From assembly GCA_910577405.1 (NCBI GenBank), contig CAJTMG010000039.1:1-13930 (forward strand): a stretch of DNA of 13,930 bases, in the 5' to 3' direction. Shown here piece by piece: positions 6,805 to 13,763 of the stretch. The notes under the pieces were generated by a model. That model worked only from the letters and a program-made list of their open reading frames with translations, was not told the origin of the DNA and searched no databases. The position numbers and the translations under genes were made by a program. The stretch's first letter is position 1, and every line of letters begins with the position of its first letter. This DNA is from an uncultured Oscillibacter sp. Its GTDB lineage: Bacteria > Bacillota > Clostridia > Oscillospirales > Oscillospiraceae.

Positions 6805-7689
6805 ATGACTTTTAATGGACCAATTGTAAGACCGCAGACCGATGCGGACAGCCTCTTTATTGAGGTTACCGTGGGATGCACCCATAACAGCTGTACATTC
6901 TGCAATTTTTATAAAGGATATCCCTTTTCCATCGCGCCTTTGGAGCAGATAGAGGCGGACCTGAAGGAGGCCAGCCGGGTGCATCCCCACGCAAGGAAAA
7001 TTTGGGCCAACGGCGGGAATCCCTACGCACTTTCCACGGACAAGCTGGCGGCCGTTGCAAAGCTCATCAAGAAATACTTTCCCGAAAGCCGTATCTCCAC
7101 CTATGCCAGGGTGGACGACCTGACCCGGAAGAGCGTGGACGAGATGAACTGCTTACGGGAACTGGGCTTTATAGATTTGGTCGTTGGCTTCGAGTGCGGG
7201 GACGACGAGGTTCTGAAAAATGTGAACAAGGGATACACCGTCGCGGACATACTTTCCGGCTGCAAAAAACTGGAAGAGGCGGGCGTGGATTACCGCATGA
7301 TTTTCTTAGGCGGACTGGCCGGGAAAGGACGCTGCGTGGAATCCGCAAAAAAGACCGCGGCGCTGCTGAATCAACTGCACCCATATCTTCTGTATTTGAA
7401 TTCGGTGTCCATCATGCCGGGGACAAAGCTGCATGAGGATTGGGAGCAGGGCCGGTTTCAGGAGGCCGGAGAAGGGGAATTAGTGAGCGAGCTGATAGCG
7501 CTGCTTGAGGACATGGAGAATGAAATTGCGGTCTTTGCGGCGCCCAACACCACCCCCTTCTCTTTTTTTGTCAATTTGCAGTCGAACAAGGGAAAACTTC
7601 TGTCTTATATGCGTGATTTTCTGAAATCTTTGAACGATAAAGAAGAACAGGAGGCTTCCCGGAACCGGCACAGGAAATCTAAAATTTAG
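6805..7689 (+). CDS. radical SAM protein with CX4CX2C cluster motif
   Basis: The 294-aa product is a radical SAM enzyme of the broad COG1032/Elp3-like type, which uses a 4Fe-4S cluster to cleave S-adenosylmethionine and start radical chemistry. The cluster cysteines C25, C30 and C33 (GCTHNSCTFCNFYK) are spaced CX4CX2C rather than the common CX3CX2C, as in a known but poorly characterised group of such proteins. Other core elements are ANGGNPYAL, ISTYARVDD and GFECGDDEVLKNVNKGYT, followed by FLGGLAGKG and NSVSIMPGTKL. There is no extra cysteine-rich SPASM-type domain, and the C-terminus is a short charged tail. AAAGGAG lies four bases before ATG 6805. It lies between the regulator and the transporter, so a role linked to the pathway is plausible, but the reaction is unknown. 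Confidence 0.85.
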   Translation: MTFNGPIVRPQTDADSLFIEVTVGCTHNSCTFCNFYKGYPFSIAPLEQIEADLKEASRVHPHARKIWANGGNPYALSTDKLAAVAKLIKKYFPESRISTYARVDDLTRKSVDEMNCLRELGFIDLVVGFECGDDEVLKNVNKGYTVADILSGCKKLEEAGVDYRMIFLGGLAGKGRCVESAKKTAALLNQLHPYLLYLNSVSIMPGTKLHEDWEQGRFQEAGEGELVSELIALLEDMENEIAVFAAPNTTPFSFFVNLQSNKGKLLSYMRDFLKSLNDKEEQEASRNRHRKSKI

Positions 7690-7757
7690 GAGGACTCTGC
7701 ATCTGTTTGCGGGATATTGGCAGAGCTTTCAGGGGAAATAAGAGGTGAGAATTTGCT

Positions 7758-9269
7758 ATGAAAACGAGCGTTATTTTAGTAGTCGTACTGTACGAGGTAT
7801 TGTCCATCGGCGTTGTAAGCTGGCTGATTCAGAAAGGCAAGCGCAGCAAGGGAGAAAGCCAGTCCGATTTTGCCCTTGGCGGGAGGAGTCTTGGCACCTG
7901 GGCGATTGGGACGACCATGTGTCTGACGTTGCTGGGTTCGGGACATCTGACGGGTACCTGGGAAGGCTGCCTGTCTCTGGGAACCTCTCAAATCTGGCAC
8001 GTGATGGCGAACGGCTTCGCTATGGTGCTGGGAGCAGTGACCATCTATTGCTGGGCCCGGCGGATGCGCGTCACCACCACGGGCGATATTTCAACCAAGC
8101 TCTACTGCAAGGAACTGTCTGTTCTGATAGCCGCCGTCAATATCGCGGTAGGCTGGGCAGTGACCTCCTTTGAGACTCAAGCTTTGGGCATTATCATCAA
8201 CTCCATGACGGGCTTCCCTCTGCGTTACATGGTGGTGGTCAGCAGCGTTATCGGCCTCTGCTACATCATCTTCGGCGGAACCAAGCAGGCTGCTATGCTG
8301 AATCAGATTAACGTTATCATCCTCTATGTAGGTATGTTCGGCGCGCTGTTCTTTGTATTGAAAATGCTGCCGGGCTTTACCTTCGACTCCGTAAAAGAAT
8401 TTTATGCAGCCAACCCTGCGGAGTATCCGAATTTCCTGTCCTTCACTGGCGGTCAGCATCACTTCATTGAAGTCGTGATTCCCATTCTGCTTTCCCCCTT
8501 CTTTGCCCACTGCTGCGGACAACAGACCATACAAACCGCCGCGTCCGCCAAGAGTGAGAAGGCCCTGAAGAGAATTTGCTGGTTTGTGGGTCCCATGAAC
8601 GTCATTATCGGCGCCATCTCCATCTGCATCGCCACAACTGCCAGAACCATGCCGGAATTCGCGCAGTTTGACAATAAGCTGGTGACAGCTCAAATGCTGG
8701 TCAATTCTCTCCCGGACTGGTTTATCGCCATCCTGTTTGCCGCCTTTGTCGCAGCTCTGCTTTCCTCCTACGGCGGCTTCCTGATTGGTCCCGCGACTGT
8801 CATTACTGTGGACTTTATCAAGGAGTTCTACAAAAAGGATATGACTGAAACGCAGGAGGCAAATTACATCCGTATCTTTATCGGTGTCGGCGCGGTTGTC
8901 ACCTGTCTGATGGCCCTGACCCTGCCTACCATCGTGAATATGTTTACCTGGGTGTACTCCTTCATGATTCCTGTTTTCTTCCTGTTTATCTTCGGCCTGT
9001 GGTGGAAGCGGAACGCGGTTGTGGGTGTAACGGCCTTTGCAGCCAGCTGGGTAATCGCCACGGTCTGGACCCTTTTCCCCCAGGTGCCTCAAGCGCTGCA
9101 TATGGGGAACGTTCATATCTGCTATGTGATTATCGTTGTGTCTCTTGTCGTGCTGGTAGTCGGCAATCTGGTCTGCGATGGGAAACCAGGATATTTCCGT
9201 TCTCAGGAGTGGTTCCAGTCAGAGGAATACAAGATTTACCTTGAGGAAAAGGCAAAGGGCAATGCCTGA
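7758..9269 (+). CDS. sodium:solute symporter (SSS family)
   Basis: The 503-aa product is an integral membrane protein of about 13 hydrophobic segments and normal length for the SSS (SLC5-like) family, which couples uptake of sugars, polyols, organic acids or vitamins to sodium. Family marks include SDFALGGRSLGTWAIG (about residues 35-52), the TTGDIST segment after the third helix, and AALLSSYGGFLIGPATVITVD (written here only to name the Na-site helix region, about residues 330-350), where adjacent serines fit the Na2 site. The C-terminus is a charged cytosolic tail (EEYKIYLEEKAKG). ATG 7758 follows AGAGGTGAG with a spacing of eight. The 68-nt gap after the radical SAM gene has a weak CTCTGC/GCAGAG stem (7695-7700, 7720-7725). 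It is the likely importer of the cluster's substrate. Confidence 0.88.
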   Translation: MKTSVILVVVLYEVLSIGVVSWLIQKGKRSKGESQSDFALGGRSLGTWAIGTTMCLTLLGSGHLTGTWEGCLSLGTSQIWHVMANGFAMVLGAVTIYCWARRMRVTTTGDISTKLYCKELSVLIAAVNIAVGWAVTSFETQALGIIINSMTGFPLRYMVVVSSVIGLCYIIFGGTKQAAMLNQINVIILYVGMFGALFFVLKMLPGFTFDSVKEFYAANPAEYPNFLSFTGGQHHFIEVVIPILLSPFFAHCCGQQTIQTAASAKSEKALKRICWFVGPMNVIIGAISICIATTARTMPEFAQFDNKLVTAQMLVNSLPDWFIAILFAAFVAALLSSYGGFLIGPATVITVDFIKEFYKKDMTETQEANYIRIFIGVGAVVTCLMALTLPTIVNMFTWVYSFMIPVFFLFIFGLWWKRNAVVGVTAFAASWVIATVWTLFPQVPQALHMGNVHICYVIIVVSLVVLVVGNLVCDGKPGYFRSQEWFQSEEYKIYLEEKAKGNA

Positions 9270-9295
9270 CGCTGGTATGGGAAAGGATAAAAGAG

Positions 9296-9409
9296 ATGTT
9301 TGTTGATATTGCTTTGAAGTCGGTAGGCATTCAGCTGATTTACGCCGCGGTGGTTGTGCTGGTTTCTACGCTGGTTACAAAGATGTCGGGCGAAAAAGGA
9401 GAAAAGTAA
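9296..9409 (+). CDS. 37-aa membrane micro-protein, possible symporter accessory
   Basis: A 37-codon reading frame begins 26 bp after the symporter stop. The predicted peptide has one hydrophobic helix (about residues 10-27: VGIQLIYAAVVVLVSTLV) between a short N-terminus and a basic/acidic tail (TKMSGEKGEK). Its stop codon overlaps the ATG of the next micro-ORF (TAATG at 9407-9411), the usual mark of translational coupling. AAAGAG just upstream of the ATG is a weak ribosome site. Small one-helix proteins next to sodium symporters are known from several anaerobes as accessory subunits, and that is the best guess here. Proof that it is translated is lacking. Confidence 0.55.
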   Translation: MFVDIALKSVGIQLIYAAVVVLVSTLVTKMSGEKGEK

Positions 9410-9540
9410 TGAATGAGATTGTATTGGAGCTTTTCCTCGTAGTGGTGATGGCGTTCTTCATGATTTTTGGAATTGTGGGATGCCGCAGGAAAAAGGAGCA
9501 GGAAAAGGCCGGGAATCCGGAAGGCCGGGAGAATCGCTGA
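9409..9540 (+). CDS. 43-aa membrane micro-protein overlapping the previous gene
   Basis: The frame starts at the ATG inside TAATG and overlaps the preceding stop by one base. The 43-aa peptide has one hydrophobic helix (about residues 4-24: IVLELFLVVVMAFFMIFGIV) followed by CRRKK and a charged tail (EQEKAGNPEGRENR). GGCGAAAAAGGAG upstream gives a good ribosome site within the previous gene. It is likely a second small partner of the symporter, anchored with the basic tail inside. It resembles no protein I can name. It is the last apparently intact gene of the cluster. Confidence 0.5.
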   Translation: MNEIVLELFLVVVMAFFMIFGIVGCRRKKEQEKAGNPEGRENR

Positions 9541-9687
9541 ACTGGCGCTGAAGAAGTGTCTGGAGTATCCAGCTGACCGGAGAAGTATCCCGCCGGGTGA
9601 ACTGCCGCCCATCGACAAGATGACCCAGCGCGGCCGTGAGGATATCGAAGCCGTTATCAAGGGTCCAATTGCCCGGCGGCTGTCATG
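9541..9687 (+). pseudogene. unidentified C-terminal protein fragment
   Basis: The frame ending at TGA (9686-9688) reads like real protein for about 48 residues (IAELALKKCLEYPADRR, PPGELPPIDKMTQRG, REDIEAVIKGPIARRLS) but has no start codon and is in a different frame from the micro-ORF before it. It is best read as the tail of a deleted gene. I do not recognise the family. The only internal start would be ATG 9619, giving 22 residues. A 21-codon frame beginning at 9685 (MNAVKIEVLGIG...) follows, without support of its own. Confidence 0.3.
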
Positions 9688-9739
9688 AATGCTGTGAAAA
9701 TTGAGGTTCTGGGAATCGGGAATTCTCCTGGTTCCCAGA

Positions 9740-9815
9740 CCGGAAATTGATTGATTTGGATTGTCTGGACCTCTGCCTCATTCACCAGCCCTTTGGTGAT
9801 GTGTACTCCCGGCGG
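9740..9815 (+). pseudogene. aldo/keto reductase scrap
   Basis: In one plus frame this stretch reads KLIDLDCLDLCLIHQPFGDVYS, cited here by its core LIHQPFGDVY, which matches the conserved 'DYLDLYLIHQPFGDVYG' segment of aldo/keto reductases around the active-site histidine. Neither the upstream catalytic Asp/Tyr/Lys region nor the downstream barrel can be found, and the reading beyond is not AKR-like. It is a short relic. A 7-bp inverted repeat CTGGGAA/TTCCCAG (9709-9715, 9732-9738) lies just upstream. Confidence 0.45.
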
Positions 9816-9919
9816 GCCAAGGAACAGGGGCGCAGCTTCAACCCCTGGAGCCGGAAAACTGACTATAGCAAAAATGCGGACAGTTCCCGTGATTGGGAAA
9901 ACTGCCCGCAAACTTATAT

Positions 9920-10279
9920 TTACTGTAATATGCTGTACACGCATTCCAACAGTGTCAATGCCAGGACGATATTGATTGGACGGTAGTACCTGAGATAAAT
10001 TGTCTGGATTGCCATTCCCGCTCCAATCCAAAGTGTGGTAGCTACTGTTCCTATAGTGGCAATCGCAAGCTCAAACATAATCAATACCCAGAGGGCGGTG
10101 CTGTAATTGGTCACATATCCAGTCAAAGCGGTAATACCGAACAGGTAGATTTTTACATTGACAAATTGCAGCATAAAGCCCTTCCAAAAGGATGCCGGTT
10201 CTTTGCTGCTGTTTTCGTCTGGACAACTGAACGCAATGTGAATTGCCAGCCAAAGAATATAAGCTGCACCAGCATATCA
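9920..10279 (-). pseudogene. broken LysE/RhtB-family exporter
   Basis: Minus-strand reading from 10276 to the stop at 9920-9922 gives 118 codons. They contain YAGAAYILWLAIHIAFS, FWKGFMLQFVNVKIYLFGIT, a long hydrophobic stretch ending ATTLWIGAGMAIQ, and RPINIVLALTLLECV. These are the second to last helices of a LysE-type amino-acid exporter, closest in style to the EamB-like cysteine exporters. An in-frame TGA (plus 10277-10279) directly precedes the first recognisable residue, and the roughly 80 N-terminal residues expected with the first helices and PGP motif are not found. The gene is therefore truncated and most likely dead. It lies divergent to the AraC-type regulator, a layout common for exporters and their regulators, so it may be the former target. 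Confidence 0.7.
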
Positions 10280-10461
10280 AAAAGTGTGTTCTTAAAAATT
10301 GCAGGCAAAAAACAAACACTCCATCCAAACAAATTTTCGGCAGCCTTCTGGTTTCCTGCGCAGCGAAGTCCGGTTAACCTGAAGCGGCATCCCAGGAACG
10401 GAAACACTGCGTCACTGATCTGGAAAAGGACACAAAATCATGCGGAGCTGCTGACAAATCG
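10280..10461. other. intergenic stretch without a supported gene
   Basis: Between the broken exporter and the hairpin at 10462 I see no start codon with a ribosome site and no recognisable protein segment on either strand. It probably includes rearranged remains of the exporter's 5' end. The plus frame that is open through here joins the AraC frame only by chance. Confidence 0.4.
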
Positions 10462-10502
10462 AAAGTGCGTCAAGGAAAATATTTCCTTTGGCGCACTTTT
10501 TA
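10462..10502 (+). terminator. strong hairpin with T-run upstream of the AraC-type gene
   Basis: AAAGTGCG (10462-10469) pairs with CGCACTTT (10492-10499). Within it AAGGAAA (10472-10478) pairs with TTTCCTT (10482-10488) around a 3-nt loop, with a small internal loop between the stems. The hairpin is followed by TTTTTAAC, the shape of a rho-independent terminator reading plus. It probably insulates the AraC operon from upstream transcription, although the gene it originally ended is gone. Confidence 0.65.
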
Positions 10503-10551
10503 ACATCAGGAAGAAAATGAAGATATTTTACAAGCCAGCAGAAATCCTATC

Positions 10552-10560
10552 TGGTATAAT
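10552..10560 (+). promoter_or_regulatory. extended -10 promoter of the AraC-EamA-DUF2000 operon
   Basis: TGGTATAAT combines a perfect -10 box (10555-10560) with the TGn extension (10552-10554), 26 bp upstream of the AraC-type start codon. No good -35 box sits 16-18 bp further up (TTTACA at 10527-10532 is 22 bp away). The extended -10, or an activator, may make up for that. Confidence 0.6.
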
Positions 10561-10585
10561 AGGCATCACCAAGGAGGAAAACCGT

Positions 10586-11422
10586 ATGAAAAAAGAAGTG
10601 CGAACCGTAGTCTACGATGACGAGCTGCACATTGAGGCTTACCGTTTTGAGGGTATCGTACAGCCTTTTCCGAACCATTTCCATGAATACTATGTCATTG
10701 GCTTTATGGAGGAGGGAGAACGCGTCCTGTCCTGCAAAAATCAGGAGTACACCATCACGAGGGGTGATGTTCTTCTGTTCAACCCAGGAGACAGTCACGC
10801 CTGTGTTCAGAATGACGGCGGCACGCTGGATTATCGAGGCTTCAACATCACCAAAGAGGTCATGCTGGACTTGACGGAGGAAGTCACCGGCAGACGGGAA
10901 CTGCCCGGATTTTCTCGCAGCGTAATCTCTGATGAAGAAGTCACCTGCTATCTGCGCCCTCTTCATGAACTGGTAATGAAAGGTTCCAACGAGTTTGGAA
11001 AAGAGGAAGCTCTGCTGCTCCTGACCTCTCTGCTGATACAGCAATACGGCCAGCCTTATGAAAGCTGCGTCCCGGAGTGTCGGAAGGAAATTGAAAAAGC
11101 CTGCTCCTTTATGGAACAACACTATGCCGAGCGGATTTATCTGGAACAGATTTGCCGCTGTGTCGGATTGAGCAAATCCACCTTGCTCCGGGCCTTTGCT
11201 CTCTCAAAAGGCGTCACACCGTACAGCTACCTGGAAAACATTCGTATTAGCAAGGCCAAAAAGCTGCTGGAACAAGGTGTTCCCCCTGTTGAGGCAGCGC
11301 TGCAAACCGGCTTCTCTGATCAAAGCCATTTTACCAATTATTTCAACCGATTTATTGGTCTGGCCCCTGGAATTTATCGGGATATATTCAAGAACACGGA
11401 GGAAATGCCGCATGAAGGATAA
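10586..11422 (+). CDS. AraC-family transcription regulator
   Basis: The 278-aa product has the usual two-part AraC build. An N-terminal cupin-like ligand-binding domain (PNHFHEYYVIGF, RGDVLLFNPGDSHAC; about residues 25-75) is followed by two helix-turn-helix motifs in the last 100 residues (YLEQICRCVGLSKSTLLRAF, then EAALQTGFSDQSHFTNYFNR and GLAPGIYRD). The ATG at 10586 has AAGGAGG eight bases upstream. An open in-frame extension back to 10166 lies across the promoter and pseudogene sequence and is rejected. The gene overlaps the EamA-type gene by 11 bases and stands beside the broken LysE-type exporter. It most likely senses an amino acid or drug-like compound and drives export genes, its own operon included (inference). 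Confidence 0.9.
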   Translation: MKKEVRTVVYDDELHIEAYRFEGIVQPFPNHFHEYYVIGFMEEGERVLSCKNQEYTITRGDVLLFNPGDSHACVQNDGGTLDYRGFNITKEVMLDLTEEVTGRRELPGFSRSVISDEEVTCYLRPLHELVMKGSNEFGKEEALLLLTSLLIQQYGQPYESCVPECRKEIEKACSFMEQHYAERIYLEQICRCVGLSKSTLLRAFALSKGVTPYSYLENIRISKAKKLLEQGVPPVEAALQTGFSDQSHFTNYFNRFIGLAPGIYRDIFKNTEEMPHEG

Positions 11423-12326
11423 CGGAACAGCGGGCCATCTCTCCGCCCTGCTTACAATCATCATTTGGGGAACAACCTTTATCTCCACCAAAATACTGCT
11501 GGCGGACTTCCAGCCGGTAGAGATACTGTTTTTCCGCTTCGTCATGGGACTGCTGGCTCTGTTTATAGTTTGCCCCCGGCGTTTGAAGGGGACGAACCGG
11601 CAGCAGGAATGGACCTTTGCCGCCGCTGGCCTGTGTGGAATATGCCTTTATTATCTGCTGGAAAATATCGCGCTTACCTACACAATGGCTTCCAATGTCG
11701 GGGTGATTATCTCCGCAGCTCCGTTTTTCACGGCCATCCTATCTCATCTGTTTCTGAAAGAAGAAAAACCTCATGCCCGCTTTTTCATTGGCTTTGTAGT
11801 GGCCATGTCCGGGATTGCTTTAATCAGCTTCAACGGCTCTCAGCTGGAGCTAAACCTCACCGGGGATTTGCTGGCACTGCTGGCTGCGCTGATTTGGGCC
11901 TGTTATTCTGTGCTGACAAAGAAAATCAGCGGCTACGGCTATCACACCATTTTCACTACCCGGCGCGTGTTTTGTTATGGCATCTTGTTCATGCTCCCGA
12001 CACTGTTCCTGTTTGATTTCAAGCTGGAATTGACAAGGTTTGCAAATCCTGTGTATCTGTTTAATACTCTCTTTTTGGGATTGGGCGCATCGGCCCTGTG
12101 CTTTGTCACCTGGAATTTCGCGGTCAAGGCGTTGGGAGCGGTCAAAACGAGCGTTTACATCTATATGGTTCCTGTTATTACAGTGGTGACTTCCGCGGCA
12201 ATTCTCCATGAGAAAATCACCGCCCTGTCCGCTGTTGGCACAACTCTGACGTTGGTAGGCCTGCTCCTGTCAGAGAGCAAACTATTTTTGAGAAAAGAGG
12301 CAAAGCAAAATGGACTGGCAAAATGA
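11412..12326 (+). CDS. EamA-family (DMT superfamily) exporter
   Basis: The 304-aa product has ten predicted membrane helices in two EamA repeats, the normal size for the drug/metabolite transporter superfamily. Typical segments are SALLTIIIWGTTFISTKIL and FFRFVMGLLALF at the start, LYYLLENIALTYTMASNVG and FFTAILSHLFLKEE in repeat one, and LLALLAALIWACYSVLTKK and TSVYIYMVPVITVVTSA with LHEKIT in repeat two. It would export an amino acid, metabolite or drug across the cytoplasmic membrane. The ATG at 11412 lies inside the AraC-type gene, with GGAGG at 11398-11402, so translation is coupled. The 3' end overlaps the DUF2000 gene by 17 bases. Confidence 0.9.
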   Translation: MKDNGTAGHLSALLTIIIWGTTFISTKILLADFQPVEILFFRFVMGLLALFIVCPRRLKGTNRQQEWTFAAAGLCGICLYYLLENIALTYTMASNVGVIISAAPFFTAILSHLFLKEEKPHARFFIGFVVAMSGIALISFNGSQLELNLTGDLLALLAALIWACYSVLTKKISGYGYHTIFTTRRVFCYGILFMLPTLFLFDFKLELTRFANPVYLFNTLFLGLGASALCFVTWNFAVKALGAVKTSVYIYMVPVITVVTSAAILHEKITALSAVGTTLTLVGLLLSESKLFLRKEAKQNGLAK

Positions 12327-12729
12327 AAAGTGCGTCATGGTGATTGACGAAAGCCTGCCACGGGGCTTACTCGCAAACACGGCGGCAATCATGGGCATCA
12401 CCCTGGGAAAGAAAATGCCGGAGGTGGTAGGGGCCGACGTTACTGACCAAAGCGGCAGTGAACATCTTGGTATCATCGAATTTCCTGTGCCCATCCTGCG
12501 CGGTTCGCCGGAGATTATCAAGCAGATACGGGAAAAACTCTATCAGCCTGATTTTCAAGATTTGACAGTGGTGGATTTCTCCGATCTGGCCCAGGGCTGC
12601 AAGACCTATGACGAATTTATTGAGAAGATGAGCCATGTTCCTGAAAGTAACCTGCAATATCTCGGCATCGCAATTTGTGGCCCAAAGAAAAAGGTCAATA
12701 AGCTGACCGGGAGTATAGCTTTACTGTGA
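12310..12729 (+). CDS. DUF2000 family protein
   Basis: The 139-aa product matches the whole length of the DUF2000 family: CVMVIDESLPRGLLANTAA at the N-terminus, PEVVGADVTDQSGSEHLGI, PIPIL-like PVPILRG, TVVDFSDLAQGC, YDEFIEKM, and the C-terminal LGIAICGPKKKVNKLTG. Structures of the family resemble peptidyl-tRNA hydrolase II, but the function is unknown. It is cytosolic, with no signal or membrane segment. It overlaps the exporter gene by 17 bases and ends the AraC operon. DUF2000 genes beside EamA- or LysE-type exporters are a recurring pairing as far as I know, which hints at a role with the exported compound. Only 39 bp separate its stop from the first CRISPR repeat and no terminator is visible. 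Confidence 0.85.
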   Translation: MDWQNEKCVMVIDESLPRGLLANTAAIMGITLGKKMPEVVGADVTDQSGSEHLGIIEFPVPILRGSPEIIKQIREKLYQPDFQDLTVVDFSDLAQGCKTYDEFIEKMSHVPESNLQYLGIAICGPKKKVNKLTGSIALL

Positions 12730-12768
12730 TAAACCAATATAGATGTGCAGCAGCCTCAGCCAGGGCTC

Positions 12769-13741
12769 ATTTCAACCCACGTCCCCCGTGCGGGAGACGA
12801 CTACATGGTCCAATTCAGACGCAACGTCTGCGGAGATTTCAACCCACGTCCCCCGTGCGGGAGACGACCTACGAATTCCCGGTCAGCAACACGCAGGCTT
12901 ATATTTCAACCCACGTCCCCCGTGCGGGAGACGACGGAGGCCGAGAGGCGGAAGGCGGTGACGGCTGATTATTTCAACCCACGTCCCCCGTGCGGGAGAC
13001 GACCACCACTGGACAAAGGCCATACACCAGGGGTAGGCGATTTCAACCCACGTCCCCCGTGCGGGAGACGACGACGGTCCTCGTACACGTCGCTCAGCAG
13101 GATGCCATTTCAACCCACGTCCCCCGTGCGGGAGACGACCTTGAGGTCAAGCCCCAGCTTCTGCTCAGAGGGATTTCAACCCACGTCCCCCGTGCGGGAG
13201 ACGACATCTGATCTATGCCCGTCTTCCCCGCCGTGACCAATTTCAACCCACGTCCCCCGTGCGGGAGACGACCTGACATTATATCACCCCAAAACACTAT
13301 ACCATATTTCAACCCACGTCCCCCGTGCGGGAGACGACTGTGACGAGGTGATATTATGGGTTTGACTGATGCATTTCAACCCACGTCCCCCGTGCGGGAG
13401 ACGACTGGGCCGGCTGATTACTGACGTTGAGACGGAAGTGATTTCAACCCACGTCCCCCGTGCGGGAGACGACCGAGCCATTCTGGAGACGATGGAACGA
13501 GACAAAAGATTTCAACCCACGTCCCCCGTGCGGGAGACGACTACATTGTGGCGGCTGAATATGACCGCGTGTGTATTTCAACCCACGTCCCCCGTGCGGG
13601 AGACGACCCGCCCCCTACTTCATGCCCAGCCGGATGAAAACATTTCAACCCACGTCCCCCGTGCGGGAGACGACGTATCAACCAGGCCGTTTTCATCATA
13701 GGTAACGAATTTCAACCCACGTCCCCCGTGCGGGAGACGAC
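12769..13741 (-). CRISPR. type I-C CRISPR array, 15 repeats and 14 spacers
   Basis: Fifteen identical 33-nt repeats start at 12769, 12836, 12903, 12971, 13040, 13107, 13173, 13240, 13306, 13373, 13441, 13509, 13575, 13642 and 13709. On the plus strand each begins ATTTCAACCC and ends GGGAGACGAC. The reverse complement begins GTCGTCTCCCGCAC and ends GTGGGTTGAAAT, the type I-C pattern, so the crRNA is read from the minus strand and the leader is on the right. GTCTCCC and GGGGGAC within the repeat form the 7-bp crRNA hairpin (one G-U pair) with loop GCAC. The 14 spacers are 33-36 nt and all different. No repeat is degenerate, not even at the expected distal end (12769). No cas gene is in the window; they would be expected beyond the right edge. 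Spacers such as 12802-12835 and 13474-13508 read as open codons, as phage-derived DNA would. Confidence 0.97.
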
Positions 13742-13763
13742 TTGCGTGGCTGTTCAAACTCCT

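Noticed and set aside
7695..7725. CTCTGC/GCAGAG stem before the symporter
   Set aside because: Six bases with a 19-nt loop and no T-run are too weak for a terminator or riboswitch.
9657..10031. 124-codon minus-strand frame across the aldo/keto reductase scrap
   Set aside because: It overlaps the end of the exporter relic in another frame, has no ribosome site and shows no family resemblance.
10166..10585. 140-residue N-terminal extension of the AraC-type regulator
   Set aside because: It runs antisense through the exporter relic, the terminator hairpin and the promoter, and is not protein-like. ATG 10586 has a perfect ribosome site.
12690..12768. Possible extra degenerate CRISPR repeat before the first one (CGGGAG at the end of the DUF2000 gene)
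   Set aside because: Only six bases match, and they encode the conserved LTGS-LL end of DUF2000.
13306..13405. Shared 8-mer between spacers 8 and 9 in opposite orientation
   Set aside because: Too short to imply a common source or self-targeting.
12726..13701. Several open frames on both strands inside the array
   Set aside because: They are periodic translations of the CRISPR repeat (for example STHVPRAGDD or SSPARGTWVE repeated) and not genes.
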